DNA of 6,380 bases from JANNAV01 sp031384695 (lineage in GTDB: Bacteria > Pseudomonadota > Alphaproteobacteria > Rhodobacterales > Rhodobacteraceae): contig JANNAV010000131.1 of NCBI GenBank assembly GCA_031384695.1, forward strand, positions 1 to 6,380, written 5' to 3'. The translations under genes were made by a program, and so were the position numbers. Shown piece by piece: positions 1-6,242 of the stretch; within the stretch, counting starts at the first letter, position 1; each line of letters opens with the position of its first letter. The notes beneath the pieces were generated by a model that saw only the letters and a program-made list of their open reading frames with translations, did not search any database and was not told the origin of the DNA.

Positions 1-1
1 C

Positions 2-151
2 CTGATCACCACCGGCCCCCGCGAACCCCGCCGCGGCGCGCCCTATACTTTTGTCACCACCGACACCTTCCTTGCCGCCTTCGGACTTGCGAGCTTGCGC
101 GACCTGCCCGACCCCGAGCAACTGGCGGATGCCGGGCTGTCGACTCTTTGA
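2..151 (+). CDS. scpB: ScpB-like segregation and condensation protein, C-terminal end (5' part outside window)
   Basis: The reading frame is open from the window edge and ends at TGA 149-151, giving 49 residues. It contains PYTFVTTDTFLAAFGL followed by SLRDLPD. The pattern 'T-T-x-x-F-L-x-x-F-G-L-x-S-L-R-D-L-P' is the hallmark of the second winged-helix domain of ScpB, just before the C-terminus. ScpB partners ScpA and the SMC ATPase in the condensin-like complex that compacts and segregates bacterial DNA. A few residues after this motif is a normal place for the family to end, so the stop looks natural. The next gene relic (tniQ-like) runs convergently on the other strand. ScpB homologues also occur on alphaproteobacterial plasmids and islands, and this could be such an accessory copy; the window cannot tell that from the chromosomal gene. 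Confidence 0.8.
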   Translation: MITTGPREPRRGAPYTFVTTDTFLAAFGLASLRDLPDPEQLADAGLSTL

Positions 152-980
152 GACACTATAGGCCTGTGGTCGCGGGGCGGGCGGTTTGCATGAAGGCGCG
201 TTGCTGTTTGCAGCAGGTCCGCCAGATCGGGCGTCGCGGCGGAGGAGGTCTGCTGCAACCCGACACCTCTGGCAAGCTGCACCGTAAACGCGCCCACCAG
301 TCCCTTGTAGTTCGGAGCGGCGTCGGCAAGCCGGGTCCGGAGTTTCATCGAGGCATCACTCTGGTCGCCCTCTAGCCGAAACCGCCCCTCTGACGGCCGT
401 CGGAAGAAATCATGGCGAACCTGATGTGACAGCCGCGAGATCGATGACTTCGTGGTGCCGATTGGCACCCGGCTCATGGCAAGCATCTCTGGCAGGGATT
501 TCCGTTCGGCGCAGGCGCACCCGGCTACGTGAAGACGAAGCAGGTCGTCGATCAACCGCTCAAGGCGGCGGATGCCATAGCTGGTCGGCCCTGTCGGTTT
601 TCCAAGATAGTATTGCCAAAGGCGCAATACTGCTGCGGGACAACGTGGTCCCGGCTGAATGGCGCAAGTCCCTGTCCACAAGACGGGCAGCGGTCGCGCA
701 GTCGGCACGCATGCGGAAAGCTGGATACGCGCGTCGCCAAGGTCCATCGTCGACGGAATTTTGGCGTTTTATCTTTACGCAGGCAGTTCGGACAGAACTG
801 CAACCAGCATGCCTGCGCGTTCGGTGTTCCGGCTCTTTGGGGCAGGGCTCACAGCAACAACCGCAGGCGCGAAAAGGGATCAGGGTGGAGTGTCACACCC
901 GCAAGCTTTTCGGGGGCGAGCGTTTTATGGTCGAGCAGCAGGCGACGACTGGCTTCCAGCAGATGCCGGTCAAATTGTGC
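152..980 (-). pseudogene. tniQ: TniQ-family transposition protein, decayed (in-frame stop plus frameshift)
   Basis: TniQ proteins act as target-selection or accessory factors in Tn5053/Tn402- and Tn7-like transposition. On the minus strand, 851 to 552 reads QFCPNCLRKDKTPKFRRRW, then HACRLRDRCPSCGQG. This is the TniQ zinc-ribbon signature: two CxxC pairs separated by an 'R-R-x-W-x-L-A' segment and 'C-x-L-R-D-R-C'. The same frame continues upstream across a TGA at 849-851 (upstream residues PEKLAGVTLHPDPF), so that stop interrupts the gene. Near 600-620 the likely continuation moves to another minus frame (RRLERLIDDLLRLHVAGC and onward), which implies a frameshift. That second frame stays open to position 43, past the end of scpB, so the true 3' end is uncertain. 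The N-terminal third is not recognisable; an IS3 relic begins at about 1059. No tniA or tniB is in the window. The TniQ call is confident for the zinc-finger part and inferred for the rest. Confidence 0.72.
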
Positions 981-1058
981 CGACTGAACCGCCCCGGGTG
1001 GACCGGAGAGCAAAACTCTCGGAGAATTGCTCCTTATGGAACAGACACATAAGAATAG

Positions 1059-1193
1059 ACCACGAAACGGTTCACCCCCGAGTTCCGGGAACGTGCGGTT
1101 GGGCTGGCGATGGAACACTACAACGAGTATCAAAGTGAAGCTGCCGCGATGACGGCGATCACAGGTAGGGCATCGACGTCACCGTGCCGTTAG
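1059..1193 (+). pseudogene. IS3-family transposase OrfA, N-terminal fragment
   Basis: The frame from 1059 reads T-T-KRFTPEFRERAVGLAMEHY, then NEYQSEAAAMTAITG, and stops at TAG 1191-1193. 'KRFTPEFRERAV' is the classic start of IS3-family OrfA, the helix-turn-helix subunit that joins with OrfB by programmed frameshifting to make the transposase. The expected start codon (M before TKRF) is replaced by ACC, and a stop lies directly upstream (1056-1058), so it cannot be translated normally. After about 1166 the family pattern continues in a different frame (GIDVTV, matching the usual 'LGIDVxTLR'), so a small deletion shifts the frame. The rest of OrfA and all of OrfB are missing before the convergent RTX gene end at 1250. 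It is a dead stub. Confidence 0.68.
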
Positions 1194-1249
1194 GCGCGAC
1201 ATGACTGCCGATCCTGCAGCAAGTGACATTTAGCTATTGATGATAGACG

Positions 1250-4231
1250 TCAGATCACAGCAAAGTCATTGTAAGTTAAACACGGACTAGAAGTTACCAC
1301 ACCAAACAACACTCGGGAAGCAGCCCCGGATCCGTCAGGATCGAAATATAGATTTCCTGTATCAGTCTCATATATCACCCGGTCGTTCTGGTCCGCAGCA
1401 AATCCTGTGGTGTTCGCGGCAAAAGCAAAGGCGGATAGGTTGCCTTCAGTCAGCCCTGTGAAAATCGAGCTTTCAAGCAAAATCTTGTCAACGCCGACTT
1501 TGAAATCCTCAATGCGATCAATATTGCTGGCGTCCAATTTGGCGTTGAAGACAAACGAATCCGCTCCATAACCACCCGTAAGGCTGTCAGACCCAAGGCC
1601 ACCATCCAGAGTGTCGCTGCCAATGCCTCCGCGAAGCCGGTCGCGACCCAAACCGCCGCTAATCATATCAGCGTCCGAACCACCATCAACAAGGTCGTCG
1701 CCAGTTCCCCCGAAAAGCGAATCCTTGCCCTCGCCGCCAAGGAGGGTATCGTTGCCTTCGGAGCCGTTCAGAACATTTGCAAATCGGCTCCCAACCAATT
1801 GATCATTCCCGGAACCTGTTGTTACGTTCTCGATCCCGGCCAGCGTGTCTAGGCCATAGCCCGTGGCTTGGCTTGCGTGAATGGTCAAATCGACCGTGAC
1901 ATTCGCGGCCCCGATGAAGAACGCCGTATCAGAGCCTAGCCCCCCTTCGATCAGATCATTCCCTTCACCAGCGAAGATTTGATCATTGCCGCTACCACCA
2001 AAAAGGGAGTCGTTGCCAAGTCCGCCGTCGATGACATCGTCGCCGCTATCACCCGATACCGTATCGGTATCAGCACCGCCAAAAAGAGAATCGTCGCCAT
2101 CGCCGCCACTGACAACATCGTTCCCAATCGCCCCAACAATCCGGTCGTTGTCGAACCCTCCCGAAAGAAAGTCGCTGCCGCCTCCGCCATGAATGCGATC
2201 CTGCCCCGCGCCACCAAATATGGAATCGTTTCCAGTCGCACCCAGCAACGTGTCGGCATCCGCTTCCCCGAACAAAAGATCACAACCAGTTCCGCCATTG
2301 ATCTGATCACGGCCACCGGCGCCGTAGGCAATGTCTGAGCCAGCACTCGTGCCAATAGTGTCATTGGCCGCACCGCCAACAATAGAATCTGCTTGCAAGG
2401 TTCCTGCCATGCTCGTCGCTGCGGCCAATTGTTGCCCGAGGTGGCCCAACAATTGCGCATCGGCCAGCGTTTTACCTGCCTGTGAAAGGGTCAGCAATTG
2501 CGCCCCAGTTTTCACCGCAATGCTAGAAAATGACTGAAATCCAGCCAGAACGGAAAGCACGCCAAGGGATCCGCTGACGTTCAAGAAAAGGATCTCGGCA
2601 CCGTCGCTCAGCGTTACTTTCAGATCTGACAAGCCATCATTGTTTGCATCCAGCACTTTGTGACCAATGTAGCGGCCCGTCGCGGTTCCCATCCACGTGT
2701 CTTGCGCCGCGGCTGAGTAGTCGGCAACGGTAAGTTTTGCATGGGCAGCAAGCACGAAAAGATCGGCTCCTGCTCCGCCATAGGCAACATCATTCAGGTG
2801 GTCGCCCACGATGGTATCGTCACCACGTCCACCGAACATGTGGTCTACGCCATCCCCGGAAATGATGAAATCGTCGCTTTTCTGACCAAAAAGAAAATCA
2901 TCGTTGTCTGCGCCTGCGATGAAATCACTGCCGCCGCCGCCGTAGAGAAAGTTGTTGGCGGCGTTCGATCCGACAATTGTGTCGTTTCCGGCATAACCGA
3001 AGCCAAACCCTGCAAAATCGACATCATCCAGCTTCCCTGATGGATAGTCGATATCGCCCGTCTGGTTCCTGAGAGTTGCGGCGGTCAGGTGCGGCAAGAC
3101 AAATTCCGCGTGATCATTTGCGGGCGTGTTCATACCCGTGGAGAACGCATCGAGGGCCGCAGCCAGACTTGGCTGGTTAAGGTAGCGTATTTCGCCATCG
3201 CGCTCAATCATTGCCAGTCCCGAAGATCCGGTCTGTAGCGCCGGAAACCAGCCAATCCCCACGCCGGCTTCCTTCAGCCAATCCAGCGAAAGGGCGGTTG
3301 CTGTGGTCACCTGATTGCTTTGAAAGGGGTTGTAAGTTGTGGTGCCGGGCGCGTTGATCTCGGTCATCAGGATGTTATCGCCAGCCAGCGGAGCCATGAA
3401 GTCCTCCCACGCGGCTTGCAGCGTCGCAGGATCGGAAATGCCTTCTGTCCCCATCCAACCGGGATAGTAATGCAGCGACCAAACCAGATCATCGCCCAAC
3501 GCCGAGCGCAGGACATCAATAGCAGACCTGCCCGAAACAAGCGTGTTGGCAAGCGTATCAGTATCGCCACCGTATCCCCAGGCACTGACAAGGATTCGTG
3601 CGTCTGACCCATCGGACACAAGCTCAGCCAACTCAATCATATGCTTGACATAAAGCGCCACCATCTGCGCTTCGACTACAGCACTATCTTGGGCTGAGGC
3701 TTCCTTTACGGCTTGTTTATAGGCGGCGGGTTCGTTCAGAAGTTCCCAGCCATAGACCGCTGCATTCACAGCCGGGTGGCTTTCCATCCAAGCCTTCATC
3801 ATGGTCCAGCCTTGTTGGATACCATCGTAGGTTTGTCCCGTGAGTGCCCTGACGATTTCCGCAGAAGTCCCGTCGAACTCTTGGGCGTCTCCATCAGCCA
3901 GCACGGGGATCAGTTGTAGGCCCTGACTGGCGGCCGCATTCAAGAACCGTTCGAACTGCGGATTCAACGACCCGTCAGGGTTGAAAGACTGCAGGTTGAA
4001 AGGTATGCGAATGCAGTTGACGCCCGGCAGGGCGCGAAGCATCTGTTCTACAAACTGTTCGGGGTTCCCGTTCATGCCCATCGGAATGGTCTGAAAGTTG
4101 CTTTGCCAGATGTAGTAGTGAGGGTCCATCGCAAGATTGGAATCGTAGGTTCCAGCGGCCCGATCTGCGGCTGCAACCGTCTCTGCAAAGACCTGTAGAT
4201 TCGCGATGTTGAGTGAAGCAGTGTCCGACAT
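1250..4231 (-). CDS. Secreted RTX glycoside hydrolase (clan GH-A, GH5-like) with serralysin-type C-terminus, 993 aa
   Basis: This is a predicted extracellular calcium-dependent glycosidase; its substrate is unknown. Residues about 29-364 form a (beta/alpha)8 hydrolase. RIPFN (R75) lies on an early strand, GWELLNEP carries the acid/base E167, SLHYYPGW includes H254, LMTEINAP carries the nucleophile E291, and GIGWFPALQ supplies the strand-8 Trp (W328). The two glutamates are 124 residues apart, as expected for GH5-type enzymes. RTX nonapeptides (GGxGxDxxx) follow in three blocks at residues 412-494, 610-771 and 805-894. Residues 885-993 match the serralysin C-terminal domain (GGYGADSFVF, DRVIY, YFDPDGSG) and end in DFAVI, typical of type I secretion signals. 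There is no Sec signal peptide. The start chosen is MSDTAS, with GGGGA 8 nt upstream; a TTG at 4339 keeps the frame open but has no Shine-Dalgarno, and its extension is unlike an RTX N-terminus. Export genes are absent. No other gene shares its transcript within the window. Confidence 0.88.
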   Translation of the reverse strand: MSDTASLNIANLQVFAETVAAADRAAGTYDSNLAMDPHYYIWQSNFQTIPMGMNGNPEQFVEQMLRALPGVNCIRIPFNLQSFNPDGSLNPQFERFLNAAASQGLQLIPVLADGDAQEFDGTSAEIVRALTGQTYDGIQQGWTMMKAWMESHPAVNAAVYGWELLNEPAAYKQAVKEASAQDSAVVEAQMVALYVKHMIELAELVSDGSDARILVSAWGYGGDTDTLANTLVSGRSAIDVLRSALGDDLVWSLHYYPGWMGTEGISDPATLQAAWEDFMAPLAGDNILMTEINAPGTTTYNPFQSNQVTTATALSLDWLKEAGVGIGWFPALQTGSSGLAMIERDGEIRYLNQPSLAAALDAFSTGMNTPANDHAEFVLPHLTAATLRNQTGDIDYPSGKLDDVDFAGFGFGYAGNDTIVGSNAANNFLYGGGGSDFIAGADNDDFLFGQKSDDFIISGDGVDHMFGGRGDDTIVGDHLNDVAYGGAGADLFVLAAHAKLTVADYSAAAQDTWMGTATGRYIGHKVLDANNDGLSDLKVTLSDGAEILFLNVSGSLGVLSVLAGFQSFSSIAVKTGAQLLTLSQAGKTLADAQLLGHLGQQLAAATSMAGTLQADSIVGGAANDTIGTSAGSDIAYGAGGRDQINGGTGCDLLFGEADADTLLGATGNDSIFGGAGQDRIHGGGGSDFLSGGFDNDRIVGAIGNDVVSGGDGDDSLFGGADTDTVSGDSGDDVIDGGLGNDSLFGGSGNDQIFAGEGNDLIEGGLGSDTAFFIGAANVTVDLTIHASQATGYGLDTLAGIENVTTGSGNDQLVGSRFANVLNGSEGNDTLLGGEGKDSLFGGTGDDLVDGGSDADMISGGLGRDRLRGGIGSDTLDGGLGSDSLTGGYGADSFVFNAKLDASNIDRIEDFKVGVDKILLESSIFTGLTEGNLSAFAFAANTTGFAADQNDRVIYETDTGNLYFDPDGSGAASRVLFGVVTSSPCLTYNDFAVI
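1550..1819 (-). repeat. RTX repeat block 3 (10 nonapeptide units)
   Basis: Ten uninterrupted 27-bp units encode residues 805-894, most of them GGxGxDxLx (for example GGIGSDTLD and GGLGSDSLT). Each pair of neighbouring units is expected to form a parallel beta-roll turn that binds Ca2+. The second unit (GSRFANVLN) is degenerate. The last unit runs straight into the serralysin-type C-terminal domain. Confidence 0.85.
1919..2404 (-). repeat. RTX repeat block 2 (18 nonapeptide units in exact register)
   Basis: Eighteen consecutive 9-residue units (162 residues, 610-771) keep perfect register with no insertion. Consensus-like units include GGDGDDSLF, GGLGNDSLF and GGSGNDQIF. Units 1-3 at the N-terminal edge are degenerate. 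One unit carries Cys instead of the usual N/D/S before Asp (GGTGCDLLF, C650). This is the longest calcium beta-roll of the protein. Confidence 0.87.
2750..2998 (-). repeat. RTX repeat block 1 (9 degenerate nonapeptide units)
   Basis: Nine units cover residues 412-494, directly after the catalytic domain and a short linker. Only about half match GGxGxDxxx well (GYAGNDTIV, YGGGGSDFI, FGGRGDDTI, YGGAGADLF); the rest keep Asp and the hydrophobic position but have lost glycines. This block is more diverged than blocks 2 and 3, which suggests an older roll or a capping role. Confidence 0.75.
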
Positions 4232-4239
4232 TTTCGCTA

Positions 4240-4244
4240 TCCCC
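4240..4244 (-). promoter_or_regulatory. Ribosome binding site deciding the RTX gene start
   Basis: GGGGA on the minus strand lies 8 nt before the ATG of MSDTAS (A at 4231). It is a modest Shine-Dalgarno, but the upstream TTG alternative at 4339 has none. Part of it lies in the stem of the adjacent inverted repeat. Confidence 0.5.
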
Positions 4245-4292
4245 GAAATAGTGGATGCCGTCACATTCACGAGTGGAGGGCATCTATTTCGG
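4243..4292 (-). promoter_or_regulatory. Imperfect inverted repeat in the RTX gene leader, overlapping the Shine-Dalgarno
   Basis: The plus-strand arm CCGAAATAG-tgg-ATGCC (4243-4259) pairs with GGCATCTATTTCGG (4279-4292): 14 base pairs with a 3-nt bulge and a 19-nt loop. In the mRNA this hairpin would tie up part of the GGGGA sequence just before the start codon. As DNA it could equally be an operator for a dimeric regulator. No T-run follows, so it does not look like a terminator. Confidence 0.45.
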
Positions 4293-4550
4293 CAGGCTGA
4301 TCGCATCGGCGGGCCTATTTGGTGCACGAACGCGGCCAATTCAGGGAGCTAACAAATACTTAAACTCACATTCTATTCAAAAGGTTATGTGCTTCAGAAT
4401 CCTCGCGCTTGCCTCCGATCGACTTGAAGGCAGCGCTCATTAGGCGATTTGTACCAGATTGCGTAGGTCTGAAGCGGCACGAATACAAGGAGGCGAAAGA
4501 CCAGGTTCCGCACGCCTTGGCGCCACCTTTTCTCCCGCAAAAAGTGCTCG

Positions 4551-4963
4551 TGGGGAGCGTTTGAATCACTGACGCGGTGGCGTGTTGCCTTATGCATCTG
4601 AAAGCTGCGAAATGTCGTAATTCTGAAGGTCCCGATGCAGCGCTGGCCGCGTTAATCGCGGGATGATCGGTTGAGGGGCAAAGAGGCTGTCATCCAGCGG
4701 CATCAGCGTCTGACTGCGAAACGCGACGATCATGAGCTCCTCCGCCTCAGTCAGGACAGACTTTGATCGCAGATTTTACTCGGTCCAGTCTTGAGGTCCT
4801 CGTCCGAAGCCTGCCTCCGCCACTTCGCAACCTAATTGGGATTGAGCCCGGGCTGAACGCAAAGCGCCGCAAGCATACCTCTCTCGTTTCATGCCATTGA
4901 TCGCCGCATAGCTGCTCGGACAGCGTGCGTGGCTGTGGCTCACACGTGAGGAACTTGCCCGAT
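4551..4963 (-). pseudogene. IS481-family transposase, decayed N-terminal part
   Basis: IS481 transposases are single-ORF DDE enzymes with an N-terminal helix-turn-helix. From 4963 the minus strand reads (I)GQVPHV*ATATHAVRAAMRR, matching the usual start 'MGQVxHGSATTTxAVRxAI' with the ATG changed to ATC. Further on come GLNPN*VAKWRRQ and DLKTGPSK (family: 'GxNPKTVAKWRKR', 'TGPK'), then after a +/-1 frameshift near 4760 SVLTEAEELMIVAFRSQTL, MPLDDSL and LTRPALHRDLQ. Two further stop codons precede the last recognisable piece, FKRSP. In-frame stops include TAG at 4832-4834. The DDE catalytic domain is not recognisable downstream, so it is truncated or decayed beyond reading. It lies between the RTX gene and the 186-residue gene, in the same orientation as both. 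Confidence 0.72.
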
Positions 4964-4965
4964 AA

Positions 4966-4997
4966 TGCGATCCTTTCACTCCCGCGAAAGGATCGCA
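4966..4997 (-). terminator. Perfect 12-bp hairpin, probable terminator of the 186-aa gene
   Basis: TGCGATCCTTTC (4966-4977) and GAAAGGATCGCA (4986-4997) are exact reverse complements around an 8-nt loop. On the minus strand the hairpin begins 25 nt after the stop codon of the 186-residue gene, the usual place for a terminator. It is followed by only TTATCGGG, not a clear T-run, so intrinsic termination would be weak. It also abuts the first codon of the IS481 relic, so it could be a remnant of that element's end. Confidence 0.5.
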
Positions 4998-5022
4998 CCA
5001 TCAAATCATGGGGATCAGACAG

Positions 5023-5583
5023 CTAGGCAGTCTTCAAGTCGTCAAACTGCGCAACGCCGGTCTGGTTGGACTTTGGATTCAAGTGTGCGATTAGTTTGTT
5101 GCCACCAGGCGTAGCGAGGGCCAGCACCCGAACATTCTCGAGGACGCCGGGAGCAAGTTCATCATTCATGTACTCAATGAGACTGACCACCTCACTCCGC
5201 GAATGCTGACTGTTGGTTGCGTTACGGAAGTCGCGATGAAACTCACGCAGTTTTTCAGCCATTTCACGATGCTGAATGCTGAGAATACTTGGCCTTTCAT
5301 TCGTGCGCTCAAGCATTTGCTCGATCAACTTTTGAGCCGCCCCTGGTCCTTTCGGCACACCTTTGTCAACATCAATGGCGATCTTGCGGAATAATTTGAG
5401 AATTGAATGCCAAGTGTGATGGGCTTGAACCGCAGCAAGCTTGGTGTAAATATCTCTTTCTTCTTCGCTTCCGGCCCCATCAATCCGATCAACCATGTCC
5501 AATCCTTCATTCAACCGGCTGAATGCCTGTTCCAGGTTCTCGCCAATCCGCTTGAAGGTCTTTTCCTTATAGTGAAGGGTCAT
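5023..5583 (-). CDS. Hypothetical protein, 186 aa, mostly alpha-helical
   Basis: I do not recognise the family. The start chosen is the ATG at 5583 (MTLHYKEK), because GGAG lies 6 nt upstream; an ATG four codons earlier (5595) has no Shine-Dalgarno. The protein is soluble and charged, with no signal peptide or membrane segment. Long polar and hydrophobic stretches (residues 8-38, 41-72, 82-93, 104-120) look helical. Residues 120-127, RNATNSQH, fit the loose HEPN-type R-x(4-6)-H pattern with the typical polar residue after Arg, between two predicted helices; this is only a motif resemblance. The C-terminal part (PGVLENVRVLALATPGGNKL) looks like a short beta segment. Base composition is lower in GC than the left side of the window. 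It appears monocistronic, with a hairpin 25 nt after its stop and a long AT-rich leader upstream, where TATAGT (minus strand, 5655-5660) could be a -10 box without a good -35. Confidence 0.78.
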   Translation of the reverse strand: MTLHYKEKTFKRIGENLEQAFSRLNEGLDMVDRIDGAGSEEERDIYTKLAAVQAHHTWHSILKLFRKIAIDVDKGVPKGPGAAQKLIEQMLERTNERPSILSIQHREMAEKLREFHRDFRNATNSQHSRSEVVSLIEYMNDELAPGVLENVRVLALATPGGNKLIAHLNPKSNQTGVAQFDDLKTA

Positions 5584-5589
5584 TTGTCG

Positions 5590-5593
5590 CTCC
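5590..5593 (-). promoter_or_regulatory. Shine-Dalgarno GGAG choosing the start of the 186-aa gene
   Basis: GGAG on the minus strand is separated by 6 nt (CGACAA) from the ATG whose A is at 5583. The alternative ATG (5593-5595) overlaps this GGAG itself and is preceded by AT-rich sequence without a purine-rich site. Confidence 0.65.
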
Positions 5594-5722
5594 ATAAATA
5601 TTTCTGTACGGCTTTCACTCGAAACGCACGAACTTCCCCCAAAGCAGTGTGATCACTATAAACGTTAGTAAGTGCCGAGTGGTTAACGCGGCCTTAATAT
5701 GTGCAACAAACACCTAAAAGTT

Positions 5723-5763
5723 GCAAAATGGTCACTTCAGCCCACCCTAAGTGTGCCATTTGC
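5723..5763. repeat. Imperfect inverted repeat upstream of the 186-aa gene
   Basis: GCAAAATGGTCACT (5723-5736) and AGTGTGCCATTTGC (5750-5763) are near reverse complements, with small offsets, around a 13-nt spacer. It lies about 140 nt upstream of the 186-residue gene start. It could be a regulator site or chance in AT-rich DNA. Confidence 0.35.
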
Positions 5764-6040
5764 CACAATTTTGCCTTAGTTGAACCATGATCTAGAAACA
5801 AAGCGACATTCTGAAGGCGACAGTTTCAAAACACGTAATTGAGCCATAGAATTAACAAAATAGCAACTCAATTGCGAAATATCTCGTTAAGGTTATTAAG
5901 TAATACTTTTGGTTGAGCAGAATGCTTCGGCCAATAAACTTATCAACTTACTCCCACCGGAACCATAGTTTGTTACTGATTTCCTGAGTGAGCAGTCTGA
6001 AATTCCCATTTCAGTTTGATCTGACTCGCGGCACAAAGTC

Positions 6041-6065
6041 AATAGTGGCAGCCCATGCCACTATT
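6041..6065. repeat. Perfect 10-bp inverted repeat with 5-nt loop
   Basis: AATAGTGGCA (6041-6050) and TGCCACTATT (6056-6065) are exact reverse complements around GCCCA. The compact stem would form a stable RNA hairpin on either strand, but neither side has a T-run, so it is not a standard intrinsic terminator. An operator or a transcript-end structure is possible. Confidence 0.45.
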
Positions 6066-6242
6066 CACTTTCCGCATCATTCAACCAAAAACCTTGAATG
6101 GCAGCACAAAAATTCATTGGGGAAGCTACAGGATAACTTTTCTATCCCGGATGATCAAATAGACACTCGGCGCTCTGCGTTTTTCATGGCAAGATCGGTT
6201 CTGCGGGACATTCGGATCGGAGTGCGTGCATGCTGATCCATC

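Larger units (their letters stand above)
4232..4550. other. Leader and promoter region of the RTX gene, no gene seen
   Basis: About 320 bases lie between the RTX start and the recognisable IS481 relic. Reading frames here are short and resemble nothing I know. The part near the gene holds the leader inverted repeat described separately. Around 4335-4385 the minus strand becomes AT-rich (TTGAAT near 4377, followed by TAAGTATT), so a promoter could lie there, but the -35/-10 spacing is not convincing. The portion from about 4450 to 4550 may be further decayed IS481 sequence. Confidence 0.4.
5594..6242. other. AT-rich stretch without a convincing gene
   Basis: About 650 bases between the 186-residue gene and the IS66 end. 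The middle (about 5700-5990) is visibly AT-rich compared with the flanks. The only frame of note runs from GTG 5988 to TGA 6236 on the plus strand (82 codons); it has no Shine-Dalgarno and no familiar motif and contains a perfect hairpin, so I do not call it a gene. The stretch carries two inverted repeats (5723-5763 and 6041-6065). The part nearest the 186-residue gene should hold its promoter. Confidence 0.5.

Noticed and set aside
426..1138. Overlapping plus-strand frames of 150-208 codons across the tniQ region
   Set aside because: They are antisense to the recognisable TniQ zinc-finger coding sequence. High GC content makes chance frames likely, and no motif supports them.
1550..2998. 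Tandem repeats read as a possible CRISPR or satellite array
   Set aside because: The ~27-bp period is in frame and encodes RTX nonapeptides. The units are degenerate and there are no unique spacers.
1611..3040. Several plus-strand open frames of 60-119 codons opposite the RTX gene
   Set aside because: They are shadows of the repetitive, strongly biased RTX codons. Their translations are low-complexity and contain no family motif.
4232..4339. Upstream TTG start giving the RTX protein 36 more residues
   Set aside because: There is no Shine-Dalgarno, the extension is rich in Cys, Pro and Arg unlike an RTX N-terminus, and it reads through the leader inverted repeat.
5700..5990. AT-rich stretch as a replication origin
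   Set aside because: No iterons, no DnaA-box cluster and no replication initiator gene are visible.
5988..6236. 82-codon plus-strand frame beginning with GTG
   Set aside because: It has no ribosome binding site, no recognisable motif and a perfect hairpin inside, and it ends within the candidate IS66 target duplication.
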